Below, piece by piece: positions 1 through 8,910 of a stretch of DNA of 64,000 bases. Numbering within the stretch: position 1 is the first letter of the stretch; every line of letters starts with the position of its first letter. Source of the DNA: Dyadobacter sp. CECT 9275 (GTDB lineage: Bacteria > Bacteroidota > Bacteroidia > Cytophagales > Spirosomataceae); the NCBI RefSeq assembly GCF_907164905.1, contig NZ_CAJRAF010000002.1:2480001-2544000 (forward strand). Reading direction: 5' to 3'. The notes under the pieces were generated by a model. That model had not been told where the DNA came from. It did no database searches and was given only the letters and a program-made list of their open reading frames with translations. Both the position numbers and the translations under genes were made by a program.

Positions 1-1
1 A

Positions 2-2854
2 GTGCCCGACCAGGCATCGGTCCTGGTGGTTTCCTCGGTAAGTTATGTAACCCAGGAAATAATTGTGGGTCAGAAATCAGTGATTGACGTCGTCCTCGCT
101 GCCGATGTCACGCAGCTTTCCGATGTGGTGGTCATCGGGTACGGAACGCAGAAAAAGGGCGATCTGACGGCACCCGTTTCCACCATTAATACGGATGATA
201 TGCTGAAACGGACCACGGCTACGCCCATGGAAGCGCTGCAGGGAAGCGTGCCGGGCGTGCAGGTGGTAACGAGCGGGTCGCCGGGAAGCTCGCCCAGTGT
301 GAGGATTCGCGGGATAGGCTCGTTCAACAATTCCAATCCGTTATACGTAGTGGATGGTATGTTTGTGGACGACATCGGCTTCTTAAACCCCAACGACATT
401 GCAGACATGTCGGTACTGAAAGATGCCTCGGGAGCGGCCATCTATGGGGTACGCGCCGCCAATGGCGTGGTGATCATCACCACCAAAAAAGGGAAGCTAA
501 ACATGAAAACCAGGGTGACTTACAACGGATATGCCGGTTTGCAGATGCCCACCAACGTCCCCAAAATGGCCAACGGGCAGCAGTTTGCAGCTTATGCACT
601 GGAATGGCGGACACCAGCCGACTCCGGGTCTGTGAGAGAATCAGTAGCCAGGTATGGGGGCAGCGGGTTAAATCCCTCCACCAGCACCGATTGGTACAAA
701 AACCTGCTGCGAAAACAAGCGCTGATCACCAACCAGGGTGTGGATGTTCAGGGAGGCAGCGACAAGGTGACCTATACGGCCGGTTTTAATTACACCTACC
801 AAAATGGGGTGATGGAGGCTAAAAATGATTTCAGAAGGTACAATTTCCGCCTGCAGATGGAGGCAAAGGCTTTCTCCTGGCTGAAATTGGGTTTCACTTC
901 TATCTTCAACAACTCCACCACCCATTTTCCTAACAACCAAGCGTTCCTGACGGCTTATACCGCCTCGCCCCTGTTTCCTGTTTATGACGACAAGAACGTA
1001 AACGCATTCCCGGTAAAGTTTGCAAACAGCGGTCTCATTGGCAGAGGAGATGAAAATGCAATTGCGCAGGCCTATTACAATTTCAACAGGCTGAAACAGT
1101 TCCAGATTTTACCATCTGTTTACGCGGAAGCAGATTTCTGGGAAAACCGGCTCACCTTTCGCTCGCAGCTCAGCCAGCTCTATTCATCAGGTCTCCGGGC
1201 CAATTATGTACCTCAGCGTTCGCTGGGAACGGCCGTGCTTGTCTCCAATCTGGCGTCTACGCAGGAGCGTACCACCAACTATATTCTTGACAACCTGCTG
1301 ACCTACAGGGATGGTATAGGATCGCACAACTGGACTGTGCTGCTCGGACAATCATCCCGGCAGGAACAATGGCGGATGACCCGGGTTTCGGCTGATAACG
1401 TTCCGGCCGACGAGGAGTTCTGGTATACCCGGCAGGGAACGCCTAACAGTGCCTATTATGATGAAGACGGATACCGTAACAGAGGGGTGTCTTTCTTTGC
1501 ACGCGGTACCTATGACTTTGACCGTAAGTACCTTCTGACCGCCACTTTCCGCGCCGATGGCAGCTCTAAATACCAAACCAAGTGGGGGTATTTCCCTTCC
1601 CTTGGCCTTGGGTGGGTATTGAGCCACGAAAATTTCATGAAAGACCAGGACCTGTTTGACTTTCTCAAACTGCGGGGAAGCTGGGGTAAGCTGGGAAATG
1701 ACGGTATCCGCCCCAACTCAGGCTATGCCAGCGTAACGGTAGGAAATCAGGGTTCATCTATTTTTGGTTCTACCGGTACGTCCAACGGGCAGTATGTCCC
1801 TGGGTATACTGTAAACAATTTCTTCGCCAACATCACCTGGGAGGTAGTCACAGAATGGGATTTCGGAATTGATTTCGAACTTCTTAAAAACAAGCTGAAG
1901 GGTTCCGTTGATTACTACAACCGTAAAACCAGCAACGTGGCCCTGGAAAGGTCGTTCCCATTTGGAGCTCCCAACATTTACGGCAACTGGGCTTCCATGG
2001 AAAACAGCGGGGTCGACGTCTCCCTGAGCTGGAATCATCAGATCGGGAAACTGGGTTATCAGATCGGTGCAAATCTTTCCACCCTCAACAACAAGGTTAC
2101 CGATATCGGCTCACTGCTTAACATTCCTGGCGGATATTCCGAGTGGATGGCCGAGTTCCCGAACCGCATAGAAGTGGGACAGCCCATTCAGTATTTCTAT
2201 GGATATGATGTGATCGGTATTTATCAGAACCAACAGGAAATAGATGCGGACCCCGTAGCCGTGAATGCGAACGCGGCCGTACCCGGCACAGTACAGCCAG
2301 GTTTTTTCAAGTACCGGGATCGGAATGGCAACGGAATCCGTGACGACGGCGACCGTACCTTCCTGGGATCTTACCTGCCAAAAGTTACCTATGGCTTTAA
2401 TGCCAGCCTTACTTACGGCCGTTTTGATTTCAGCGTGGTTTTCCAGGGTGTGGCAGGCAATAAAATAATGAACCTCAACCGCGGCAGATACGTCAAAGGG
2501 CAGTCGTCGCTCAACCTGGATGCAGAGTTTTACGAAAACCTCTGGACCGGCCCCGGCTCCACCAATTCGTATCCTTCTGCTTTCGCACTTTCCAGATCCT
2601 GGAACCGGCCGCAGGGCGCTTCCTTCTTTGTCGAAAATGGTTCTTATCTGCGCGTGCAGAATGTGCAACTTGGGTATAACTTCAAGATTGGCGACAAATC
2701 GCCGGTATCCATGCGTGTTTTTGCTACTGCAGACCGGCCTCTGATTTTCACGAAGTACTCCGGTTTTACACCGGAAATATCCGGAATCGGGTACGATGCC
2801 AACGTATACCCGATATCATCTACCTATAGCATCGGCGTAAGAGCCACTTTTTAA
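2..2854 (+). CDS. SusC/RagA-family TonB-linked outer membrane transporter (5' partial)
   Basis: Outer membrane beta-barrel that imports an oligosaccharide or other large nutrient with TonB energy, paired with the SusD-like lipoprotein 29 bases downstream. The 950 visible residues start inside the N-terminal carboxypeptidase-regulatory-like domain; the reading frame is open at the left edge, so signal peptide and TonB-box region are missing. Seen directly: the SusC plug hallmark around residues 44-160 (GYGTQKKGD, SVRIRGIGS, NPLYVVDG, VLKDASGAAIYG), then a long barrel ending in an aromatic residue (VRATF), as outer membrane barrels do. The substrate cannot be told, as no hydrolase follows the pair. 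Family assignment is very secure. Confidence 0.95.
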   Translation: MPDQASVLVVSSVSYVTQEIIVGQKSVIDVVLAADVTQLSDVVVIGYGTQKKGDLTAPVSTINTDDMLKRTTATPMEALQGSVPGVQVVTSGSPGSSPSVRIRGIGSFNNSNPLYVVDGMFVDDIGFLNPNDIADMSVLKDASGAAIYGVRAANGVVIITTKKGKLNMKTRVTYNGYAGLQMPTNVPKMANGQQFAAYALEWRTPADSGSVRESVARYGGSGLNPSTSTDWYKNLLRKQALITNQGVDVQGGSDKVTYTAGFNYTYQNGVMEAKNDFRRYNFRLQMEAKAFSWLKLGFTSIFNNSTTHFPNNQAFLTAYTASPLFPVYDDKNVNAFPVKFANSGLIGRGDENAIAQAYYNFNRLKQFQILPSVYAEADFWENRLTFRSQLSQLYSSGLRANYVPQRSLGTAVLVSNLASTQERTTNYILDNLLTYRDGIGSHNWTVLLGQSSRQEQWRMTRVSADNVPADEEFWYTRQGTPNSAYYDEDGYRNRGVSFFARGTYDFDRKYLLTATFRADGSSKYQTKWGYFPSLGLGWVLSHENFMKDQDLFDFLKLRGSWGKLGNDGIRPNSGYASVTVGNQGSSIFGSTGTSNGQYVPGYTVNNFFANITWEVVTEWDFGIDFELLKNKLKGSVDYYNRKTSNVALERSFPFGAPNIYGNWASMENSGVDVSLSWNHQIGKLGYQIGANLSTLNNKVTDIGSLLNIPGGYSEWMAEFPNRIEVGQPIQYFYGYDVIGIYQNQQEIDADPVAVNANAAVPGTVQPGFFKYRDRNGNGIRDDGDRTFLGSYLPKVTYGFNASLTYGRFDFSVVFQGVAGNKIMNLNRGRYVKGQSSLNLDAEFYENLWTGPGSTNSYPSAFALSRSWNRPQGASFFVENGSYLRVQNVQLGYNFKIGDKSPVSMRVFATADRPLIFTKYSGFTPEISGIGYDANVYPISSTYSIGVRATF

Positions 2855-2883
2855 TTCTGGTTTTAAACATTACTCTTTTTGCA

Positions 2884-4437
2884 ATGGAAAATAGAAAACA
2901 TAAAATATGGATTTTAAGTCTGCTGACTGCCTCGCTTTTTATTGTGTCCGGCTGCTCCGACTTCTTAGACAATCCGCTCGAAAATCAGGCACCGTCTGTA
3001 ACGATCGACTACACCGATATGAACCGGATGTACCAGCCAGTGTCAGGAGCTTACTCTTCAGTGAGCAAAGGAGGATTTGCTTCCTGGGTTCACACATTCA
3101 TCAAAGCTTCACAGAGCGATGACATCGACCCGCGCACAGGATACAGTGAAGTAAATGAGCTGATTCACACTTATAAAAGCGGTGCTGTAATCAAAGGCTT
3201 CTGGGCCCTGGACGATATGTGGAGCAGATATTACGGTTCCATCCTAACCTGTAACAGTGCCTTGACGGAACTGGATAAATTCGGAGCAAATATCAGCGCC
3301 TCTGACGAAGCGAATAAAAAACTCCTGGTCCGTTACCAGGCCGAAGTGCGTTTTCTGAGAGCTCTGCTGCATTACTTCGTAAGCCGCTCTTTTGGAGACG
3401 TGCCCATTCTGGGCATTGAAAGTGTGGATCCTGCCTATCTGGGGACTGTAGGCAAAAGCAAGGTTGAGGATGTAAGAAAGCACGTGATCACTGAAATGGA
3501 TTTCTGTATTGCCAATCTGGAAGATGCCCGCCCCAACGAGGCCACTCATCAGGGAGGCGTCACCAAATACACGGCATTATTCCTGAAGGCCAAAGCGGCA
3601 ATGGACCTGGCAGGCAATGATAACGGAAGTGCTTACTGGGATACCGTACTGGAAACTACGGAACAGATCATAAACAGCGGGAAATTCTCACTTTTCCCGG
3701 ATTATTATCAGTTATGGAAAAAACCAGGAAAACTTTCCAACGAATCAATACTGGAATTCCAATATACCGACTTCGGGAATCCAACAGGCGACGTAGTTAC
3801 TTCCGGTGGCCAGGTATGGGACAACTTTTATCTTTTTCAGGCCCCGGAGAATACTTACGGTGATCCGATCAACGGAAGTGGCTGGCTGATACCTTCCGAC
3901 GCTGCCGTTAAATTCCTTAAAGATCGCAATGACGCAATCAGGCAAAAAACGACCATTCAACTTTCCGGCATTGACGGTAGGCCGGGCACATATAGTGTAA
4001 CTCCCGACGGAGATACCATTTCTGGCAACACTTCCGGAAAAAAATATTTCAATGGAAAGGCTTACTTCCCCAAATCACAAATGACTCCCGGCAGAACAGG
4101 CTGGTATGGTGCCAACAACAATGTTCGGGTGTTCCGTTACGCGGAAGTTTTGCTGATGAATGCTGAAGTTAAAATCCGGAAAGGACAAAGCGGAGATGCT
4201 CCTCTGAATCTGGTCCGTCAGCGGGTGGGCCTTACACCGCTTACCAAAGCCACCATTCAGCAACTTCTGGATGAGCGCCATGCCGAATTTATATGTGAAT
4301 GGTGGGGTGAACGGTTCAACGACCTCGTAAGAACCGACCAGGCCGCCATGGTACTGCAAGGCTTTGTGAAAGGAGAAAGCGAGTTTTTCCCTATTCCGCA
4401 GGCTCAGGAAGACCGGAACACAAATCTTAAAAACTGA
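2884..4437 (+). CDS. SusD/RagB-family nutrient-binding outer membrane lipoprotein
   Basis: Surface lipoprotein that caps the SusC barrel and captures the substrate. 517 residues, normal for the family. Signal peptide with lipobox ending in C24, followed by S-D-F, compatible with surface export of Bacteroidota lipoproteins. The middle part has the helical TPR-like SusD fold features (RFLRALLHYFVSR), and the C-terminal part has the typical ERHAEFICEWWGERFNDLVR-like helix (residues about 460-480) and a closing FFPIPQAQ segment. It lies 29 bases after the SusC stop, so the pair is one operon. A strong terminator follows at 4467-4510, so no enzymes are cotranscribed downstream. Substrate unknown. 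Confidence 0.95.
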   Translation: MENRKHKIWILSLLTASLFIVSGCSDFLDNPLENQAPSVTIDYTDMNRMYQPVSGAYSSVSKGGFASWVHTFIKASQSDDIDPRTGYSEVNELIHTYKSGAVIKGFWALDDMWSRYYGSILTCNSALTELDKFGANISASDEANKKLLVRYQAEVRFLRALLHYFVSRSFGDVPILGIESVDPAYLGTVGKSKVEDVRKHVITEMDFCIANLEDARPNEATHQGGVTKYTALFLKAKAAMDLAGNDNGSAYWDTVLETTEQIINSGKFSLFPDYYQLWKKPGKLSNESILEFQYTDFGNPTGDVVTSGGQVWDNFYLFQAPENTYGDPINGSGWLIPSDAAVKFLKDRNDAIRQKTTIQLSGIDGRPGTYSVTPDGDTISGNTSGKKYFNGKAYFPKSQMTPGRTGWYGANNNVRVFRYAEVLLMNAEVKIRKGQSGDAPLNLVRQRVGLTPLTKATIQQLLDERHAEFICEWWGERFNDLVRTDQAAMVLQGFVKGESEFFPIPQAQEDRNTNLKN

Positions 4438-4466
4438 GAAACACATTTTATCTTACCGGTATAACG

Positions 4467-4510
4467 AACAATCAGAGCAGGAATTCATTATGATTCCTGC
4501 TCTGATTGTT
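4467..4510 (+). terminator. Rho-independent terminator after susCD pair
   Basis: Perfect 18-base inverted repeat (4467-4484 against 4493-4510) with an 8-base loop, 30 bases after the SusD stop. The right arm ends in TTGTTTTG, a short T-rich tail. It separates the SusCD operon from the AraC-type gene that follows on the same strand. Confidence 0.85.
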
Positions 4511-4601
4511 TTGGGAAAAGCGGCATACCAATTCCACTCCAAAAGTTGCAAAACAAGACCCATTTCAGGGTAATTTCCACGGAAGGTGTACTTTATATTT
4601 C

Positions 4602-5513
4602 ATGGACCCGCTTCTTTTAAAAGTCAAAAAAACAGAAACAGATTCTTTCAGTGTAAATCACTTTAAGTATCATGGCAGCTTTCCAGGCCTGTGGCATTAC
4701 CACTCCGAGTATGAGCTGACATTGATCATCAAAAGCTCCGGAACCCGGTTCGTGGGCGACCATATTGACCGGTACACGGAAAACGACCTGATTTTTATAG
4801 GCAAGAATTTAGCTCATACCTGGAAAACCGATGCTGCATTACCTGATACCGATGTGTTCTCGGAAGCACTGGTCATACATTTCAGGGAAGATTTCTTAGG
4901 AAAAATGTTCTTTTCGACACCGGAACTGGCTGAAGTTGAAAAATTCCTGCGGATGTCGCGCCGCGGAATGAAAATTATAGGACAGACACAGACACAGGTC
5001 ATCTCACATATGTACCAGATCGGATCTTTATCCGGGGTTGAAAAGCTGATCAAGCTGCTTCAGATACTCAGTTTGCTGGCAGGATCAGAAGATCTGATGT
5101 TTTTATCCAGCGATGGATACAGCCAGTATATCAACGAAAACGATAACGACCGGCTCAATAAAGTACATGCTTATATCATGGACAGTTTCAAATCACAGAT
5201 CCGTCTGACCGATGCGGCCGATATTGCCCACATGAGCCCTACAGCCTTTTCGAGGTACTTTAAGCAAAGAATGCAGAAACCGTTTTCTCAATTTGTGATT
5301 GAGCTGAAAGTTGGATATGCCTGTAAGCTACTGATGCAGCACCAGTTCAGTATCCTGCAGATCTGTTATGAATGCGGGTTTCAGAATGTCTCCAATTTCA
5401 ACAAACAGTTTAAACAGTATACCGAACTTTCTCCCAAGCAGTTTCAATTAAAGCACAAATCGCTGCGCTTGCAGGCGTCACTGTATCAACATCAGGTGCA
5501 GGAGAATCTTTGA
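4602..5513 (+). CDS. AraC-family transcriptional regulator with cupin-like sensor domain
   Basis: Predicted cytoplasmic DNA-binding regulator of 303 residues. The N-terminal half (about 1-140) has cupin-type features (HYHSEYELTLI, then NDLIFIGKNLAHTW), the arrangement used by AraC proteins that bind a small ligand. The C-terminal 100 residues form the double helix-turn-helix domain: LTDAADIAHMSPTAFSRYFK for the first, ILQICYECGFQNVSNFNKQFK for the second. The frame extends upstream to 4506, but that stretch overlaps the terminator and reads as non-coding; ATG at 4602 opens the conserved domain. The neighbouring SusCD pair is a likely target, which is inference from position. Confidence 0.92.
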   Translation: MDPLLLKVKKTETDSFSVNHFKYHGSFPGLWHYHSEYELTLIIKSSGTRFVGDHIDRYTENDLIFIGKNLAHTWKTDAALPDTDVFSEALVIHFREDFLGKMFFSTPELAEVEKFLRMSRRGMKIIGQTQTQVISHMYQIGSLSGVEKLIKLLQILSLLAGSEDLMFLSSDGYSQYINENDNDRLNKVHAYIMDSFKSQIRLTDAADIAHMSPTAFSRYFKQRMQKPFSQFVIELKVGYACKLLMQHQFSILQICYECGFQNVSNFNKQFKQYTELSPKQFQLKHKSLRLQASLYQHQVQENL

Positions 5514-5619
5514 CCTTAAATCAGGAAATTTCATAATTGGTATCTGCCCTTTATGGATTAACCTCCTCCATGCTTTCTACTTTGATACCGCCCGTTCAAA
5601 AACTTTATCAATAAGCGAA

Positions 5620-5650
5620 ACGCCCCGGTTCTGCAACAAAACCAGGGCGT
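5620..5650. terminator. Hairpin between convergent AraC and ABC permease genes
   Basis: Inverted repeat of 11 bases with one mismatch (5620-5630 against 5640-5650), loop of 9. It lies between two genes that end towards each other, 106 bases after the AraC stop and 25 bases past the permease stop. On the - strand it is not followed by a long T run, so its efficiency is uncertain. Confidence 0.55.
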
Positions 5651-5675
5651 GGGAATTACCTGAACCTTAATTTTT

Positions 5676-8027
5676 TTATTCCGATTGCAAAGAAGCTATC
5701 GGGTTCATCAGCGCAGCCTTGACGCTCTGGAAACTCACTGTAAATAAGGCTATTGAGAGGGCGATTACCCCCGAGATTATAAAAATATCCGCTGTGAGAT
5801 CAATGTGGTATATAAAATCGCTGAGCCATTTGTTCATCAGATACCATGCCACGGGAGAAGTTATGACGATGGCAATCAGGATCAGTTTTACAAATTCTTT
5901 GGACAGGAGCGTCACCACACTGGATACGTTGGCTCCCATTACTTTCCTGATGCCAATTTCTTTGGTACGCTGCTCGGCTGTAAAAGCTGCCAGTCCAAGT
6001 AATCCCAGGCAGGATATCACAATGGCCAGTATCCCGAAATATTTGATCAGTGTGTTCACAATCATCTCGGAGCGGTACATTTTCTCATAGTCTTCATCCA
6101 GAAAATGATAGGCAAAAGGATAGTTGGGATTGAAAGCGCGGGTAACGTTTTCGATATGCTTTATGGCTTCTTCTGTTTTACCCGGCAATGTCCGTATCAT
6201 CATAAATTCGGTATTCTGCCCTTTGTAATTGACCAGTATCAGCGGTTCGATGGCTCTGTGAAAGGAGTTCAGATGGAAATCCTTCATCAGCCCGACGATG
6301 GTTCCCTCTCCCATCCAGAATTTCACCTTCTTGCCCACCGGATCTTTCATGTTCATCATTTTGGCTGCTGCTTCATTGATGATATAATTGGACGTATCGC
6401 CGGGGAATTCCGGAGAAAAATCGCGTCCGGAAAGAATTTTGATATTCATGGTTTTGACAAAATCATACCCCGCATAGGTGGCGCTTACGGTGTTTGAGAG
6501 CTCTTTGTCGCGGCCAGCCCAGTCCAGGTCGCCGGAGCGGCCGCTAATATCGGTAGGCAATTCACCTGTGGTGGTAGCTGCGGCAACGGAAGGGGAATTT
6601 AATATCTCCTGGCGAAATGCTTCCAGTTTTTTGTACAGGTCTCCTTCAAGCGAAATGTACAATACATTTTCGCGGTCAAGCCCCAGTCTTTTTGTTTGAA
6701 TATAATTCATTTGCCGGCCGATCACCAGCATGCCAATGATGAGAAATATAGAAAGGCCAAACTGAAACACTACCAGTCCTTTGCGCAGGTAGTTACTTTT
6801 ATTTGAGAAAGTAAGGCGCCCTTTTAAAATTCTGATAGGTTGTAAAGCAGACAGATACAAGGCCGGATAACTGCCTGCTACGAGACCTGTGATGCACACA
6901 AGCCCCACAAGTGTGAGCCACAGCACAGGATCAGTGAAATTGATGATGATCTGTTTCTCGACCACCTGGTTAAACACTGGAAGTAAAACCAGTACAAAAA
7001 TGAGCGCCAGAACCGCCGCCAGGATACTCACAATGAGCGACTCCCCAATAAATTGCACGACCAGAAATTTCTTTTCCGCACCTACCACCTTGCGTACACC
7101 CACTTCCTTGGCTCTTTTGACCGAACGGGCGGTAGCCAGGTTCATGAAATTCACACAGGCGATCAGCAGTATGAAAATGGCAACAATCCCGAATGCCCTC
7201 ACATACTCAATACGACCGCCAGTTGCTTTAAGTCCTTCATATTCAGAGAAGAGATAATGATCCTTCATGCTCTGGATAACCGGAAAGCTTATGAGCTGAG
7301 GCGGAGCATTTTTCTTGATGATCTTTTGCATGACCTTTTCCGCATTCTGAGGATTGGCATTGGGTGCGAGTAAGGCATATATTTTAAAACTGGAATTCCC
7401 CCACCACTTCATCCAGTCCTGTTCCTGAACCTTAAAATTGACGATCCAGTCAAAACGTACCGAAGAGTTGTGCGGAATATCCTCAAACACAGCGCTCACA
7501 ATGAGGTCGGTGGCATTGTCCAGCCTGAAGGTGCGGCCGACTACATCCGTTTTGCCAAAATATTTTTCGGCCAGTTTACGGGAAATGGCGATGGAGGTGG
7601 GTTGCTCAATAGCTGTTTTAGGGTTTCCGGCCACAAAAGGTGTCTGAAAAACTTTGAAGAAATCAGAGGTTGCATAAATTCCATTTTCCTTGGTCGACTT
7701 TTCTCCTGCTTTCAATAGCAGGTTACGGTTCCAGGTAATTTTGGTAATGGCGGCCACTTCCGGAACCTCCTTTTGAATGGCCTCCAGCCAGGGGCCCGGA
7801 ACCGGATCCCCTACGCTGTACTCGCCCTTCCATTCCGAGCCCGACCGTACGTTGTAAATATTTTCAAGGTTGGGGTAAAAACTGTTAAATGAAATTTCGT
7901 CTTTAATCCAAAGCCAGATCAGCAGGCTGCATGACATCCCCAATGCCAGTCCGAAAATATTGATAAAAGAGAAAAGCTTGTTCTTTAACAAACTCCGGAT
8001 CGCTATTTTAAAGTAATTTTCAAACAT
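5676..8027 (-). CDS. FtsX/MacB-type ABC transporter permease
   Basis: Inner membrane protein of 783 residues, the standard size for the duplicated FtsX-like permeases that are abundant in Cytophagales. Order: a transmembrane helix near residues 13-38, a MacB-type periplasmic core domain (about 45-235), three helices with the FtsX signature ARSVKRAKEVGVRKVVGA, a linking helix, a second periplasmic domain, then a second FtsX bundle with EQRTKEIGIRKVMGANVSSVV. These proteins couple cytoplasmic ATP hydrolysis by a separate ATPase to movement or signalling in the periplasm; the ATPase gene is not adjacent. The start is set at the ATG giving MFENYFKIAIRSLLKNK, the usual family N-terminus, rather than eight codons upstream. 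Confidence 0.93.
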   Translation of the reverse strand: MFENYFKIAIRSLLKNKLFSFINIFGLALGMSCSLLIWLWIKDEISFNSFYPNLENIYNVRSGSEWKGEYSVGDPVPGPWLEAIQKEVPEVAAITKITWNRNLLLKAGEKSTKENGIYATSDFFKVFQTPFVAGNPKTAIEQPTSIAISRKLAEKYFGKTDVVGRTFRLDNATDLIVSAVFEDIPHNSSVRFDWIVNFKVQEQDWMKWWGNSSFKIYALLAPNANPQNAEKVMQKIIKKNAPPQLISFPVIQSMKDHYLFSEYEGLKATGGRIEYVRAFGIVAIFILLIACVNFMNLATARSVKRAKEVGVRKVVGAEKKFLVVQFIGESLIVSILAAVLALIFVLVLLPVFNQVVEKQIIINFTDPVLWLTLVGLVCITGLVAGSYPALYLSALQPIRILKGRLTFSNKSNYLRKGLVVFQFGLSIFLIIGMLVIGRQMNYIQTKRLGLDRENVLYISLEGDLYKKLEAFRQEILNSPSVAAATTTGELPTDISGRSGDLDWAGRDKELSNTVSATYAGYDFVKTMNIKILSGRDFSPEFPGDTSNYIINEAAAKMMNMKDPVGKKVKFWMGEGTIVGLMKDFHLNSFHRAIEPLILVNYKGQNTEFMMIRTLPGKTEEAIKHIENVTRAFNPNYPFAYHFLDEDYEKMYRSEMIVNTLIKYFGILAIVISCLGLLGLAAFTAEQRTKEIGIRKVMGANVSSVVTLLSKEFVKLILIAIVITSPVAWYLMNKWLSDFIYHIDLTADIFIISGVIALSIALFTVSFQSVKAALMNPIASLQSE

Positions 8028-8361
8028 GGTACAGATGATTACAGATGACAAATCGGAATATCCTTTGAAGCAAGAACCTTAATGGTTAAAAATTCTGTTC
8101 CATGCCAAAACATACCATTTAACTTGTTTATTTTAAGCAATTTACCTTATATTTCATAAAATAAAATTGTCCACTTCCGGACACCTTACAGGCATAAACG
8201 GACGGGCGCGGATTATTGGTAAGCCTGCTAAGTTCTTCTCTGCTACTCTGCTGGAAGCATGTACTTGATGATCTTAAGTACCCCGGTTAACAGGAAAATA
8301 TCTTCGTGAATTATGTTGGAAGGTGTCTGGCGCTGGAAAGAACATGTAGACACTGGGCGAA
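8028..8361. other. Intergenic region upstream of the permease
   Basis: 334 bases between the permease start (leftward) and the end of the DUF4276 gene (also leftward). No open frame with coding character. It holds the TGTCC-N6-GGACA palindrome at 8168-8183 and is otherwise A/T-rich near the permease start. The promoter of the permease must lie here, but no clear TAnnTTTG box was found. Confidence 0.6.
8168..8183 (-). promoter_or_regulatory. Palindrome TGTCC-N6-GGACA upstream of permease
   Basis: Short inverted repeat TGTCCACTTCCGGACA, 141 bases upstream of the permease start. Size and spacing fit a binding site for a dimeric regulator. No regulator is identified; this rests only on the symmetry and position. 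Confidence 0.3.
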
Positions 8362-8904
8362 TTATCTGAGTTTCTTAACCAACCTTTTGTAATCAGCAAA
8401 TTCCACCTCCAAAAGGTTACTGTCCAACAATTTCAGAAGTTCAACAGCGTGTTTAATCTTATGGTATTCACCTTTTCTTGAAGTTTTCGTAATCTTTTTA
8501 AGTTCTTTATCAGGATACTCAAAATCAATAGGTTTCTTTATTGTCATTTTGTCTGAAACCTTTTTGCCATTATGATCGACACCGTAAAACTTGTCCAAGA
8601 TTGTCGGTTGAGATAGAAACCAGCTTTCCATCTCCTGTATCATATAAAAAACGTTATCCCTGACATCCGTTAGATTATTCTCCCGAATATCACGTTCCCG
8701 GCTATCTTCTTTCCCATCTAAATCAACGAGTAGCAGGAATAAATCTCCTGGAATATTTTTGTGCAAAAATTTATCAATCGTCAGCCATTTTCCGTCACCA
8801 AGAATAATACGAGGCAGATTATTATTTAACGCTTTGGATAAAAGTTTTGAAAAACCTTGCCTGAGATCTCCATTAGGGCTGTTCGACTCTCCTTCGATAA
8901 ACAA
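8362..8904 (-). CDS. DUF4276 (TOPRIM-like) protein, apparent 5' frameshift
   Basis: 180 residues from a TTG start. Family features: an acidic first strand (FIEGESN), a DxD strand (LLLVDLDGKED) and the DUF4276 hallmark MESWFLSQPTILDKFYG, then KPIDFEYPDKELKKI and a YHKIKHAVELL helix. The E and DxD positions match a TOPRIM-type metal site, so a nuclease role is likely but inferred. The frame continues in phase from the ATPase stop with no ATG. Instead an ATG inside the end of the ATPase gene (8922-8924) would read MALKKILFIEGESN if the A6 run at 8908-8913 had one more A. So either a frameshift, slippage or a TTG start operates here. Partner of the ATPase upstream. Confidence 0.8.
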   Translation of the reverse strand: MFIEGESNSPNGDLRQGFSKLLSKALNNNLPRIILGDGKWLTIDKFLHKNIPGDLFLLLVDLDGKEDSRERDIRENNLTDVRDNVFYMIQEMESWFLSQPTILDKFYGVDHNGKKVSDKMTIKKPIDFEYPDKELKKITKTSRKGEYHKIKHAVELLKLLDSNLLEVEFADYKRLVKKLR

Positions 8905-8910
8905 TATTTT

